Shown: positions 16,938 through 26,060, numbered from the stretch's first letter. The stretch: DNA of 40,183 nucleotides from an uncultured Cytophagaceae bacterium (GCA_903898715.1 CAIUGL010000067.1:1-40183); one strand, 5' to 3'. Notes: generated from the sequence alone by a model not told the origin. Translations and numbers: made by a program.

Positions 16938-17330
16938 ATGGCCATCGAATACCGCATCAACCCCAGTCTCAGTCTGACTGATTTTATCAATATCTTGGAT
17001 AAATCCACCCTTGGTGAACGGAGACCTCTACATGATTTAGAAGCCATGCAATTAATGTTGGACCATGCCAATGCCTACATCGGCGCCTATGACGGAGAAA
17101 GGCTCGTGGGCCTCGCCCGCGCCATGACCGATTTTTCTTATACAACCTACCTCGCAGATTTAGCCGTAGACGAAGCCTACCAGCACCAAGGCATCGGAAA
17201 AGCATTAATTGACGCAATGAAAGTGCATACTCCCAACGCAAAAATTATTCTAGTTGCAGCCCCGAAAGCTATGGATTATTATCCTAAGATCGGGATGGTG
17301 GAAAGGAGGGGGTGTTATACAAGTCTTTAG
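16938..17330 (+). CDS. Small GNAT N-acetyltransferase with an altered 3' end
   Basis: A 130-residue GNAT-fold protein. LVGLARAMTDFSYTTYLADLAVDEAYQHQGIGKALI contains the acetyl-CoA site Q-x-x-G-x-G/A, and YYPKIGM is the usual last helix/strand region. ATG 16938 begins at the expected strand; an earlier ATG at 16878 adds 20 unrelated residues. The protein ends soon after YYPKIGM with ERRGCYTSL, shorter than usual for this family. The last codons and the stop lie inside a 14-base-pair hairpin that belongs to a repetitive region. The end of the gene may have been replaced by repeat insertion. The substrate is unknown. Confidence 0.78.
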   Translation: MAIEYRINPSLSLTDFINILDKSTLGERRPLHDLEAMQLMLDHANAYIGAYDGERLVGLARAMTDFSYTTYLADLAVDEAYQHQGIGKALIDAMKVHTPNAKIILVAAPKAMDYYPKIGMVERRGCYTSL

Positions 17331-17350
17331 GCCGCAGGCCTAGAGACTTG
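17320..17350. terminator. Hairpin spanning the GNAT stop codon
   Basis: CAAGTCTTTAGGCC (17320-17333) pairs with GGCCTAGAGACTTG (17337-17350) around a three-base loop with one G-T pair. The TAG stop at 17328-17330 lies in the left arm. No T run follows, so it may be the edge of the adjacent repeat rather than a dedicated terminator. Confidence 0.55.
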
Positions 17351-17544
17351 TAGTCCGAAGTCATTAGTCCGAAGGAAATAGTATGGTAGAGACGCAATAC
17401 TTCGCGTCTTAATTAGGTGACTTTGTATACGATTTGTTTGAAATTTTTATTTTGAACTAGTCCCACCGGACTCCTTACCTACGGACTGAAGACGCGAAGT
17501 ATCGTGTCTCTACTCAGGACTCTTTCCCTTCGGACTTCGGACTA
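17351..17544. repeat. Large imperfect inverted repeat (MITE- or REP-like)
   Basis: Outer TAGTCCGAAG units at 17351 and 17365 face CTTCGGACTTCGGACTA at 17528-17544. Inside them, 25 bases at 17386-17410 (beginning GTAGAGACGC) pair with 17489-17513 with two mismatches. About 80 AT-rich bases lie between the inner arms. The element fills the gap between the GNAT and the convergent esterase gene. No transposase frame is present. Confidence 0.8.
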
Positions 17545-17545
17545 A

Positions 17546-19285
17546 TTAATTAACCGCCAATCGTTTCGTCACCTTTCTCCCATCCAAGCTCGTAAACTGA
17601 ACAAAATAATTTCCCCTAGACCAGGTAGAAACTGGGAATTGCGCCGTCTTGACGCCTTCGATTTGTTGGGAATAAATCTTCAAGCCCGACATACTGAATA
17701 CATCAACCACCCCGTCTACAAAATTCGACCACTGAATATTCACAACATCTTTCGACGGATTCGGGTAAATCGTATATTCTATAAATTGTTCATCTTTATA
17801 GCCAACCGGGAAACGCGTAAATCCAAAAGCCCGCATACCCATTTTATTCTTTAAAAATGGCCCAGGAAATGCATAAGACTTTTTAAATGCCTCAAATTCA
17901 CGATGATAATCAGGTAGGTATGAAATCACATTGCGATCATACGGCTCTTTAAATGTCAAAATGACTTTTCGCCCCTCCACCTCTATGTTTGTAATAAACG
18001 AATCAAATGACTTGGCATTAAAATCATCCCAAAAGAAATTTTGACCTAGTCTTCTACTCTGTAAATTCCCTTGCTCATCCCGAACGGTCGTGTCCAAGGT
18101 AGCTACCATCTCCTGGCCTTCCTCAAACTCTAAATAAAGTTTATCACGCTCACTCCTCGAATTGAAGTAGGCCCGCTGAATATTTGGGCTATAAATTTGA
18201 GGAGACAATTTTTGCCCATACATTTCTTTTAACATGATACGCGCAAGTTCCTGTCCAGATTGACGGTAACCCGCATTCGAATAATGTAATCGGTCAAATC
18301 CAAGGGTCCCCACCGTTGCATATCCACGTATCATTGGATCCTGAGCATGATATTTGCGTTGATTTTCCCGACTAATCGCAGCTAAATCATACCGGTACTC
18401 ATACACATTCAATTGAGGTAAAAATATTTTTTCAACCGACGGGAAATATTTTAGCCATTTATCTTTCAATGCCAAAAACTTAGTTCCCCATAAATTTGGC
18501 GTTCCATTTTCCAATGCGACCTCTCCTTCCCCCTGCCTAAATATTATTCCCCGCACTTTAGATATCGTACCGGACTTCAATGCTTTGTAATACATAATGT
18601 CGCCACCCGTGATCGGAGACGTTACATTCCCACTCAAAATCAAATGAAAGTCGATGTACGATCCCCCCGCTGCCGAATTAATAAATGCCATAGGAATCTT
18701 CTCCGACTCAAATAACTGCTTCGCAATCTCAGCCGCCCACGGACCAATCCGCGCCCTTCCCACCGGCAATGACCAGAGTGTATCTGCCAACACATACGGC
18801 CCATAATTATCATTGGCCTGAACCAAACCAAACGATCGCACCCACGTTCCCTGATATACCAAATCATCAATCGGCCCAATCCAGGCATTCGACTGCCCCG
18901 TCACATAATATACATCTCCCGCAACCACCGATTTCCTACGAACGACCAAACTCGAATCAACCCCCTTAAACGCATAAACTTCCACATCGTATTCGGCCAA
19001 CTCCGCCCGAATAGAAAAGGAAGAAGAAAATTTTGAAGCTGAAAGCGCAGGTTTGGCATAAGCAAACAAAGCACCATTTCGTAAGACCCTTACACTCACG
19101 CCCGTCACCGCCGGATTCGTCACCGCACCCGATACAGGTACCGCCGCCAAGTTTGTTAACTCGCGTGGAACCAACTGGAAATCTTGTGGGAGTTTATTAA
19201 ACGTAATGTCGCCAATCTTCTGCGCCTGAACAGCAAAGAAGCTGCCCAACAAAACCATAAATAGTATACTTAATTTCAGACGCAT
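17546..19285 (-). CDS. T9SS-secreted SGNH/sialate O-acetylesterase-like hydrolase
   Basis: A 579-residue protein with a Sec signal (MRLKLSILFMVLLGSFFAVQAQ). An immunoglobulin-like segment covers about residues 30-120. The SGNH/SASA catalytic domain has GQSN with nucleophile S132, GGSYIDFHL, FRQGEGE near 249-255, and DRLHYS with D331 and H334 completing the triad. The last roughly 75 residues (IYPNPSKDVVNIQW to the C-terminal KRLAVN) form a Por-type type IX secretion sorting domain, so the enzyme is predicted to reach the cell surface or medium. It likely deacetylates a carbohydrate, as carbohydrate esterase 6 or sialate O-acetylesterase families do. The gene is divergent from the amidohydrolase pair, 100 bases away. 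Confidence 0.88.
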   Translation of the reverse strand: MRLKLSILFMVLLGSFFAVQAQKIGDITFNKLPQDFQLVPRELTNLAAVPVSGAVTNPAVTGVSVRVLRNGALFAYAKPALSASKFSSSFSIRAELAEYDVEVYAFKGVDSSLVVRRKSVVAGDVYYVTGQSNAWIGPIDDLVYQGTWVRSFGLVQANDNYGPYVLADTLWSLPVGRARIGPWAAEIAKQLFESEKIPMAFINSAAGGSYIDFHLILSGNVTSPITGGDIMYYKALKSGTISKVRGIIFRQGEGEVALENGTPNLWGTKFLALKDKWLKYFPSVEKIFLPQLNVYEYRYDLAAISRENQRKYHAQDPMIRGYATVGTLGFDRLHYSNAGYRQSGQELARIMLKEMYGQKLSPQIYSPNIQRAYFNSRSERDKLYLEFEEGQEMVATLDTTVRDEQGNLQSRRLGQNFFWDDFNAKSFDSFITNIEVEGRKVILTFKEPYDRNVISYLPDYHREFEAFKKSYAFPGPFLKNKMGMRAFGFTRFPVGYKDEQFIEYTIYPNPSKDVVNIQWSNFVDGVVDVFSMSGLKIYSQQIEGVKTAQFPVSTWSRGNYFVQFTSLDGRKVTKRLAVN

Positions 19286-19385
19286 GCGCAGGTTAAATCA
19301 ATTTTTTAAAGGCTCAATTTACAATATTTCAGAAAATTAGCCAATTTATATTTATCTTGTTCGCTCAACAAATGAACCTGAATCT

Positions 19386-22385
19386 ATGTACAATTTTACA
19401 CTCAGGTGGCTTGCATTCATATTACTTTGTGTCACGAGCCCCCTCATCGCCCAACAAACGTATCCGGCGAACGATATCGCAAATCCCCGCTCGGGATATT
19501 ATGCCTTCACAAACGCAACCATCGTCAAAGATGCCAAAACCACACTGACGAACGCGACACTTTTAGTGAAACAAGGCAAAATTGAAGCAGTAGGTACTAA
19601 CCTACCCATCCCCAAAGAAGCGGTCATCATCAACTGCCAAGGCAAATATTTGTATCCATCATTCATCGATGCATACAGCGATTACGGTTTTGACGCTCCA
19701 CAAGGTGGCGGCTCATCTTACCGATCGCCATCCCAAATGATTAGCAAAACGCAAGGCCCTTACAGCTGGAACCAAGCGCTTAAGTCAGAACTCAGTCACG
19801 CGAAACTATTCAACGTAGACGATTCCAAAGCAAAAGACCTACGTAAAATAGGTTTTGGCTCAGTTGCCTCACACCAAATGGACGGCATCTCCCGCGGAAC
19901 TTCCGTTTTTGTTTCGCTTGCCAAAGAAAAAGAAAACCTGGTCATCCTAAAAGAACATGCCGCCGCGCAATTCTCGTTTGACAAAGGAACTTCCACGCAA
20001 GATTATCCAAGTTCGTTGATGGGTAGCATCGCTTTATTGCGCCAACAATACCTAGATGCGAATTGGTATAAAACCAAACCCGTACAAGAAGGCCTAAACC
20101 TAAGCTTGCAAAGTTTTAACGCAAACAGCAGCTTGCCACAAATTTTTGAAACCAACGACAAATGGTCTGCACTTCGCGCGGATAAAATTGGCGATGAATT
20201 TGGCGTGCAATACATCATCAAAGGAAGTGGTAACGAATACCAGCGTATCGACGAAATCAAGTCGACAAAAGCAACATTCATCCTACCAATTAATTTCCCG
20301 CAAGCCATGGATTTAGAAGATCCAACAGACGCACGTTTTGTGAACGTGGCCGACCTGAAGCATTGGGAATTAGCACCTACCAACCTAGGCGCATTCGAAA
20401 AAGCAGGGATTGCATTTGCTTTAACATCTAATGGATTGAAAGACCAATCTAGCTTTTTGGCAAACGTACGCAAGGCGATGCAATACGGCTTAACAGAGCA
20501 AAAAGCCCTAGAAGCTTTAACGCAAACGCCCGCTCAAATCTTACAAGTAGCTGACCAAGTAGGAACGCTTGACGCAGGTAAATGGGCCAACTTCCTGATA
20601 ACCAGCGGTCCGATATTTAACGAAAAATCAGTGATTATCGAAAACTGGATTCAAGGAGCATCGTATGCTGTTCAGTCGGACAACTGGAATACATTAGCCG
20701 GAACTTACCGCTTGCAAATCGGCAAAGAAGAAAAAAGCTTAGTCATTAAAGGCAACCCAGGTAGCTACAAAGTGACCATGATCGCCAAAGACACGACGCA
20801 AGTAGACCTAAGCCAAAAGGAATCCTTAGTGAATTTATCATTCACCAATAAAGCAGGGAAATCTCGTTTATCTGGAAATTGGAACGGCACCGACATCGGC
20901 GGAACGGGTCAGCTTGCCACTGGCGAATGGATTTCGTGGAAAGCAGTACGTACTGCTGCGGCAGCTGCAGATAGCAGCGCAAAAGCAAAACCAGCTAAAC
21001 CTGAAGTGATCGGAGACGTTGTTTTCCCATTCACGGGTTTTGGTAAAAAGACCATCGCCAAACAAGAGACCATCTTGATCAAAAATGCGACGGTTTGGAC
21101 CAACGAAAAATCAGGTGTCCTAGCGGGGACTGACATCCTATTAAAAGGAGGAAAAATTACGGCAATCGGTAAAGGCTTAAAAGACGCTTCCGCTCGCGTG
21201 ATTGACGGAACCGGAAAACACGTGACGGCAGGTATCATCGACGAACACTCGCACGTAGGTGCGACAGGAGGCATCAACGAATGTTCCCAATCCGTAACGG
21301 CTGAAGCGCGCATCGCTGACGTCATCGATCCAGAAGATGTGGATATCTATCGCCAACTATCCGGTGGGGTGACCGCATCGCATATCTTGCACGGTTCTTG
21401 TAACACCATTGGTGGCCAAACGCAATTATTGAAATTCCGTTGGGGTAAAAATGCAGAAGACCTGAAGTTTGGCAATTGGGATCCGTTTATCAAATTCGCA
21501 TTAGGCGAAAACGTAAAACGTTCTTACAATACGGCTAATAACCGCTTCCCAGATACCCGTATGGGCGTAGAGCAAGTGTTGACAGATGCATTCACACGTG
21601 CTCGTGACTACGAAAAATTAGGACCAGGCAAGCGCATTGACTTAGAATTAGAAACGCTTTTGGAAATCTTAAATAAGAAGCGCTTTATCACATGCCACTC
21701 GTATGTACAAAGCGAAATCAATCAGATTTTGAAGGTGGCTGACAAATTTGGCTTTACCGTAAATACGTTGACACATATTTTAGAAGGCTATAAAGTAGCC
21801 GATAAAATGAAGGCGCACGGAGCCAATGGATCTACGTTCGCGGATTGGTGGAATTACAAAATGGAGGTACTCGATGCGATTCCACAAAACGCTTATTTGA
21901 TGCAAAAGAATGGCGTAAACGTGGCGATCAATTCAGATGATGCTGAAATGGCCCGTCGTTTAAATCAAGAAGCGGCGAAAAGTGTGAAATACGCAGGTAT
22001 GTCGGAGGAAGACGCCTTGAAAATGGTGACTTTAAACCCAGCTAAAATGTTACACGTCGCTGATCGCGTAGGTAGTATTAAAGAAGGCAAAGATGCAGAC
22101 GTCGTTGTGTGGTCGGCACATCCTTTAAGTATCTATGCCAAATCCGAGCAAACAATCGTAGACGGAACAGTTGTTTTTGACCGTGTCGAAGATGCCAAAT
22201 TACAAGAGGCATTGAAAGCTGAAAAACAACGTTTGGTGATGAAAATGTTAGGGGCTAAAAAAGGAGGAATGGCAACACGTCCAGCTACTCCTTCGTATAA
22301 AGCTGAAAACATGTGCGAAGAGGATCACAACCACGAGCGCAGTTTATGGGAGCGTATCTCGCACCGTTTTGTTAACATCGACTAA
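19386..22385 (+). CDS. Exported tandem amidohydrolase-family protein
   Basis: A 999-residue protein with an N-terminal signal ending near IAQQ and two amidohydrolase domains. The second (about 565-960) has an intact metal site: GIIDEHSHVG (H621, H623), TCHSY (H771), THILEG (H797) and NSDDAEM (D851). It is followed by LNPAKMLHVADRVGSIKEGKDAD, the family's C-terminal signature. The first (about 40-440) has the same frame and the same TPAQILQVADQVGTLDAG ending, but reads FIDAYSDYG where HxH should be, so it is probably catalytically dead. The linker holds a beta-rich segment (450-540). Relatives hydrolyse cyclic amides, dipeptides or similar in the periplasm; the substrate here is unknown. The next gene follows after 11 bases. 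Confidence 0.88.
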   Translation: MYNFTLRWLAFILLCVTSPLIAQQTYPANDIANPRSGYYAFTNATIVKDAKTTLTNATLLVKQGKIEAVGTNLPIPKEAVIINCQGKYLYPSFIDAYSDYGFDAPQGGGSSYRSPSQMISKTQGPYSWNQALKSELSHAKLFNVDDSKAKDLRKIGFGSVASHQMDGISRGTSVFVSLAKEKENLVILKEHAAAQFSFDKGTSTQDYPSSLMGSIALLRQQYLDANWYKTKPVQEGLNLSLQSFNANSSLPQIFETNDKWSALRADKIGDEFGVQYIIKGSGNEYQRIDEIKSTKATFILPINFPQAMDLEDPTDARFVNVADLKHWELAPTNLGAFEKAGIAFALTSNGLKDQSSFLANVRKAMQYGLTEQKALEALTQTPAQILQVADQVGTLDAGKWANFLITSGPIFNEKSVIIENWIQGASYAVQSDNWNTLAGTYRLQIGKEEKSLVIKGNPGSYKVTMIAKDTTQVDLSQKESLVNLSFTNKAGKSRLSGNWNGTDIGGTGQLATGEWISWKAVRTAAAAADSSAKAKPAKPEVIGDVVFPFTGFGKKTIAKQETILIKNATVWTNEKSGVLAGTDILLKGGKITAIGKGLKDASARVIDGTGKHVTAGIIDEHSHVGATGGINECSQSVTAEARIADVIDPEDVDIYRQLSGGVTASHILHGSCNTIGGQTQLLKFRWGKNAEDLKFGNWDPFIKFALGENVKRSYNTANNRFPDTRMGVEQVLTDAFTRARDYEKLGPGKRIDLELETLLEILNKKRFITCHSYVQSEINQILKVADKFGFTVNTLTHILEGYKVADKMKAHGANGSTFADWWNYKMEVLDAIPQNAYLMQKNGVNVAINSDDAEMARRLNQEAAKSVKYAGMSEEDALKMVTLNPAKMLHVADRVGSIKEGKDADVVVWSAHPLSIYAKSEQTIVDGTVVFDRVEDAKLQEALKAEKQRLVMKMLGAKKGGMATRPATPSYKAENMCEEDHNHERSLWERISHRFVNID

Positions 22386-22396
22386 AAGAAACAGAT

Positions 22397-23683
22397 ATGA
22401 AAACGAAAATATTCGCATTATTGATGTTGGCCAGCTTGGGACTTAACGCCCAAGAAACCATGCATCCCTCGCCGGCACAAACTAAAAAGATTGTGATTTC
22501 AGGCGGAACGCTTCACATAGGCAATGGCCAAGTGATCGAAAACGGAACCCTGAGCATTGAAAAGGGGAAAATTAAAATTGAAACAGGTGCCGTTTCAGGT
22601 GATGTCGAGCGTATTGACGCAACTGGAAAACATGTGTATCCAGGTGTGATTGCGCCGAATACCAATTTAGGTTTGGTGGAAGTAAGCTCAACCAAGTCCA
22701 CTGCGGATTTTGATGAATTAGGTGAAATGAATCCAAGCATTCGTTCGATTGTTGCCTATAACACGGACAGTAAAGTAATCAATACGCTACGTTCCAATGG
22801 CGTTTTGTTAGCCCAAATTGTTCCGCAAGGAGGCATGATTTCAGGTATGTCGACCGTCGTACAATTGGATGCTTGGAACTGGGAAGATGCGGCGTATGCG
22901 CTAGATAATGGCGTGCACATGACTTTTCCGGCTTTGATCAATCGCCCAATGCAAATGCGTAGACGTGGTGCTGATTCAGATCCAGTGAAATTAGGTTTGG
23001 ATAAGATTGAGCAAGCACGTGTATTTTTCCGTGAGGCCAAAGCCTACTTACAAGAGAAAACACATGCAGCGACCAACTTGAAATTCGAGGCAACGCGCGG
23101 GTTATTTGATCGTTCAAAAACCTTGTATGTTCATTGTGACTTGGTGAAGGAAATGCTTGTGGCCGTAGATTTTGCCAAAGAATTTAACTTCAAATTAGTC
23201 ATTGCCGGAGGTACGGATAGCTACATGATTGCTGATATTTTAGCTGCTAATAATGTCGCAGTTATTTTACATGAGCCGCATGCATTACCAGCTACCGACG
23301 ATGACGCGGTGGATCAACCGTACAAAACAGGTGCTCAGCTCCAAAAAGCGGGTGTTTTATTCACTATTTGTCAAGATTCTGGCGATGGATATACGCAAAT
23401 CCGTAATTTGCCATTTTTGGCTGGAACCATGTCGACCTATGGTCTAACCAAAGAGGAAGCTTTAGCTGCCATCACGCTTAACCCGGCGAAAATTTTGGGG
23501 ATTGCGGATCGTACAGGAAGTTTAGAAAATGGGAAAGATGCGAATATCGTGATCTCAACAGGAGACTTGTTGGACATGAAATCAAGCATCGTTACCCACG
23601 CCTTTATTCAAGGTCGGGCGATCAATTTGGACAACAAGCACACACAGTTGTTCAATCGATACAAATATAAATACGGTCTGTAA
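22397..23683 (+). CDS. Exported amidohydrolase-like protein lacking the HxH metal motif
   Basis: A 428-residue protein with a signal peptide (MKTKIFALLMLASLGLNAQ) and an amidohydrolase fold: ISGGTLHIGNGQVIENGTL at the start and LNPAKILGIADRTGSLENGKDANIV at the end. At the first metal site it reads GVIAPNTNLG, with N88 and N90 in place of the two histidines. Some other candidate ligand positions survive (VHCDLV, ILHEPH). It likely lost zinc-dependent hydrolysis or uses another metal arrangement. Its short distance from the tandem amidohydrolase gene suggests a shared transcript and perhaps a heteromeric complex in which this subunit is structural. Confidence 0.87.
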   Translation: MKTKIFALLMLASLGLNAQETMHPSPAQTKKIVISGGTLHIGNGQVIENGTLSIEKGKIKIETGAVSGDVERIDATGKHVYPGVIAPNTNLGLVEVSSTKSTADFDELGEMNPSIRSIVAYNTDSKVINTLRSNGVLLAQIVPQGGMISGMSTVVQLDAWNWEDAAYALDNGVHMTFPALINRPMQMRRRGADSDPVKLGLDKIEQARVFFREAKAYLQEKTHAATNLKFEATRGLFDRSKTLYVHCDLVKEMLVAVDFAKEFNFKLVIAGGTDSYMIADILAANNVAVILHEPHALPATDDDAVDQPYKTGAQLQKAGVLFTICQDSGDGYTQIRNLPFLAGTMSTYGLTKEEALAAITLNPAKILGIADRTGSLENGKDANIVISTGDLLDMKSSIVTHAFIQGRAINLDNKHTQLFNRYKYKYGL

Positions 23684-23686
23684 GGC

Positions 23687-23694
23687 TAATTTTG
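23687..23694 (+). promoter_or_regulatory. Possible -7 element for the glycosyltransferase at 23734
   Basis: TAATTTTG matches TAnnTTTG and ends on the first base of the terminator stem that follows the amidohydrolase operon. No TTG lies at proper -33 spacing, so support is partial. Its position would give a leader of about 35 bases that includes the hairpin. Confidence 0.4.
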
Positions 23695-23724
23695 CAGAGG
23701 CGCTTTTAGCGTCTCTGCTTTTTT
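23694..23724 (+). terminator. Intrinsic terminator after the amidohydrolase pair
   Basis: GCAGAGGCGC (23694-23703) and GCGTCTCTGC (23709-23718) pair with one G-T wobble and a five-base loop, followed by six T. It begins 11 bases after the amidohydrolase stop codon. Confidence 0.85.
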
Positions 23725-23733
23725 CTATTGCTT

Positions 23734-24903
23734 GTGAAACACCGCATACTTCTTTTTGATACCATTTTGGACGGCCACCACCCGGATTACCTCACGCATG
23801 TGATTGGGTATTTTAGCGGTCAAATGGATGTGGACGTAATCGTGGTTTCAGGTGAAAAATTCAAGGAAGATTTTGAGTCACGCCGCATGGCCGACCAGCT
23901 TGTTTGGGGGGAGAATGTGACGTTTGTGGGGATTCCAATGGATCAAATCGCGCGCTTGCATGCGACTAATATTTACCGCCGCTCGTTTGTGGAATGGGAA
24001 TTATTGTTGGACTATGCTATCACGCATCAAGCGACACATGCCCTTTTGATGTATTTCGATTATTTTCCTTTAGCGGCATGGCTAGGGAAACGCAGTCCGA
24101 TACCCGTTTCAGGTATCAGTTTCCGGACTGATTTTTTTGATGATACTCCGGGCTTTTATCCTAAGCTTAAAAAATGGTTGTTGGCCCGCGCCCTTCAATC
24201 CGGCCATATCCACAGTCTATTTTGCCTCGTACAATCTTTAGTTCCCACGATCCGACAAATCGCAGGTCCTGCCCACGTGGAACCACTATGTGATCCGATC
24301 AAATCCTATGAAATTACTGAGGAGGTTCGAGAGGCATTTCGGATTAAACAGGGCATTCCGTTAGGCAAAAAAATCTATTTGAATTTTGGGTTTTTGGATG
24401 ATCGGAAGGGGATGGAAGTTTTCTTGGATGGCTGTAAACAGCTCCCACCATCGGAGCACGAAAATATGTGTTTAGTATTAGCTGGACCGATTTCCCCAGC
24501 GTATCTGCCACGCATTCAAGCAGCAATTGCAGCGCTTCCTTCCTTACAAGTGATTACGTTATTTGGCTATTTACCGGCACAAGAGGTGCAGATCTGTTTT
24601 GAATTAGCTGATGTGGTGCTGATGTTGTATCAAGGTCACACGGGCATGAGTTCAGTATTAGTTCGCGGAGCGATGGCAGGGAAGCCCATGTTAGGAACCA
24701 AGCTTGGGATGATCGGCGATATGATTCGCACGCGTGGATTGGGTAAGGTGGTTGATGCGACGGATGCATTAGCTGTGGGGAATGCCTTGCGTGTTATTCA
24801 AACGGAGGGGTTAGTAGTGGATGTGGAGGCGTGCCAACAAGTCGCTGCTGAAAATTCGTTAAAGACGTTTGGGGATACTATAGCGCGATGTATTGAATCT
24901 TAG
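23734..24903 (+). CDS. Family 4-like glycosyltransferase
   Basis: A 389-residue GT-B glycosyltransferase. The N-terminal domain begins RILLFDTILDGHHPDYL. The C-terminal domain has YLNFGFLDDRKGM, then VITLFGYLPAQEVQICFELADVVLM and SSVLVRGAMAGKPMLGTKLG, the donor-binding helix with glycine-rich turn. GTG 23734 is preferred; TTG 23728 would add two residues, and either begins within 15 bases of a terminator T run. It is alone, with ordinary GC content, and not part of the capsule locus. The 3' end overlaps the convergent recF gene by 26 bases. Donor and product are unknown. Confidence 0.82.
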   Translation: MKHRILLFDTILDGHHPDYLTHVIGYFSGQMDVDVIVVSGEKFKEDFESRRMADQLVWGENVTFVGIPMDQIARLHATNIYRRSFVEWELLLDYAITHQATHALLMYFDYFPLAAWLGKRSPIPVSGISFRTDFFDDTPGFYPKLKKWLLARALQSGHIHSLFCLVQSLVPTIRQIAGPAHVEPLCDPIKSYEITEEVREAFRIKQGIPLGKKIYLNFGFLDDRKGMEVFLDGCKQLPPSEHENMCLVLAGPISPAYLPRIQAAIAALPSLQVITLFGYLPAQEVQICFELADVVLMLYQGHTGMSSVLVRGAMAGKPMLGTKLGMIGDMIRTRGLGKVVDATDALAVGNALRVIQTEGLVVDVEACQQVAAENSLKTFGDTIARCIES

Positions 24904-25975
24904 TGCGCAGATTTTTTAGTAATGATTTGGTCCGTTCTGGACGGGCATCGGTAATGAAAACCTGCCCAAAATGATCCTCTGCCATCATTTCGATCAAACG
25001 TTGAATTCGGCGATCGTCTAGCTTATCAAAAATATCATCTAATAATAGAAGCGGTTTTCGCGGTTTGGCTGCGGTTAGCGCGTCGAATTGTGCGAGCTTG
25101 AGGGCTACAACAAAGCTTTTTGTTTGACCTTGCGAACCGTATTTTTTGAGTGGAAACTCATTAATATCAAATTCAAAATCATCGCGGTGAATGCCGACAG
25201 TGGTCCGTTGGGCCGCTAAATCCTGCCTTTCTGAATTTAGTAGCGCATCATCTAATTTTCCAGCTTCGAACGTTGAGATGAGTCGGATCGTCACCTGCTC
25301 CCGATCGTCGGAAAGCGTCGCGTAATGGGCTTGGAATCTCGGCAGAAAATCTGTCAAAAATTCGATTCGTGCCTGATTGATGGCTTCACCTAAAATGACG
25401 AGTGGTTCGTGGTAGCTGGCCAACATGACCGCATCGATTTGCCCGGAATCTGCAAATTGTTTGAGCAGGCTATTACGCTGTTGGACGATACGATTATACC
25501 GAATTAAATTCTCTAAAAACGTACGGTCGAGTTGCGCCATAACGCCATCAAAAAATCTTCTGCGGGTATCGCTCGAGTCGCGGACTAGGTCCGTATCATG
25601 CGGATCCATGAGTACGATGGGAAAATTTCCGATGTGATCGGCGAGGCGGGTATAGGGTTTTTGGTCGCGCAATAGGCTTTTCTTTTGGCCTTTCTGAACG
25701 GCGCAGGTGATTTGCGTTTCGGATTCGGGAATGTGTTCGTCTTTTTGGAAGATGAAAGAACCTTGAACCATAAAAAAGGAATCGCCGTGGCGGATGCAGA
25801 GGGGATCGGCTACGCCGCGGGCACTTTTGGTCAGCGAAAGAAAATGAATCGCATCGAGCAGGTTGGTTTTTCCGATTCCGTTTTCGCCTACGATGCAATT
25901 GATATTTGAAATGAATTCAAATTGGGCTTCTTCGTAAGACTTAAACTGTTTGACCTGTAACGATTTTAGGTACAT
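24878..25975 (-). CDS. recF: DNA replication and repair protein RecF
   Basis: A 365-residue SMC-like ATPase. Walker A is GENGIGKT at residues 30-37, following SLQVKQFKSYE. The ABC signature region reads GSQGQTKSFVVALKLAQ, and Walker B is PLLLLDDIFDKLDD, as in RecF. With RecO and RecR it loads RecA at single-strand gaps. Length is normal. It is divergent from pdhA and overlaps the convergent glycosyltransferase by 26 bases, so its transcript end must lie within that gene. It is not next to dnaA/dnaN here, as is usual for Bacteroidota. Confidence 0.96.
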   Translation of the reverse strand: MYLKSLQVKQFKSYEEAQFEFISNINCIVGENGIGKTNLLDAIHFLSLTKSARGVADPLCIRHGDSFFMVQGSFIFQKDEHIPESETQITCAVQKGQKKSLLRDQKPYTRLADHIGNFPIVLMDPHDTDLVRDSSDTRRRFFDGVMAQLDRTFLENLIRYNRIVQQRNSLLKQFADSGQIDAVMLASYHEPLVILGEAINQARIEFLTDFLPRFQAHYATLSDDREQVTIRLISTFEAGKLDDALLNSERQDLAAQRTTVGIHRDDFEFDINEFPLKKYGSQGQTKSFVVALKLAQFDALTAAKPRKPLLLLDDIFDKLDDRRIQRLIEMMAEDHFGQVFITDARPERTKSLLKNLRTKIQYIAL

Positions 25976-26028
25976 AGGGCGAATCCGAATGGCGGAAGGC
26001 TGTAAAAATAAAGAATAATACGCGATTT

Positions 26029-26060
26029 TTTGGCTGCGTGGCGCTTTTGTTTTAATTTCG
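26029..26060 (+). promoter_or_regulatory. Promoter for pdhA
   Basis: TTTG at 26029-26032 and TAATTTCG at 26053-26060 (one mismatch to TAnnTTTG) are 20 bases apart. Transcription would begin near 26066, so the ATG at 26087 is the only plausible pdhA start; frames opening at 26030 lie upstream of the start site. Confidence 0.6.

Noticed and set aside
17351-17544. Insertion sequence with transposase
   Set aside because: Inverted arms are present but there is no coding frame between them; only a non-autonomous element is supported.
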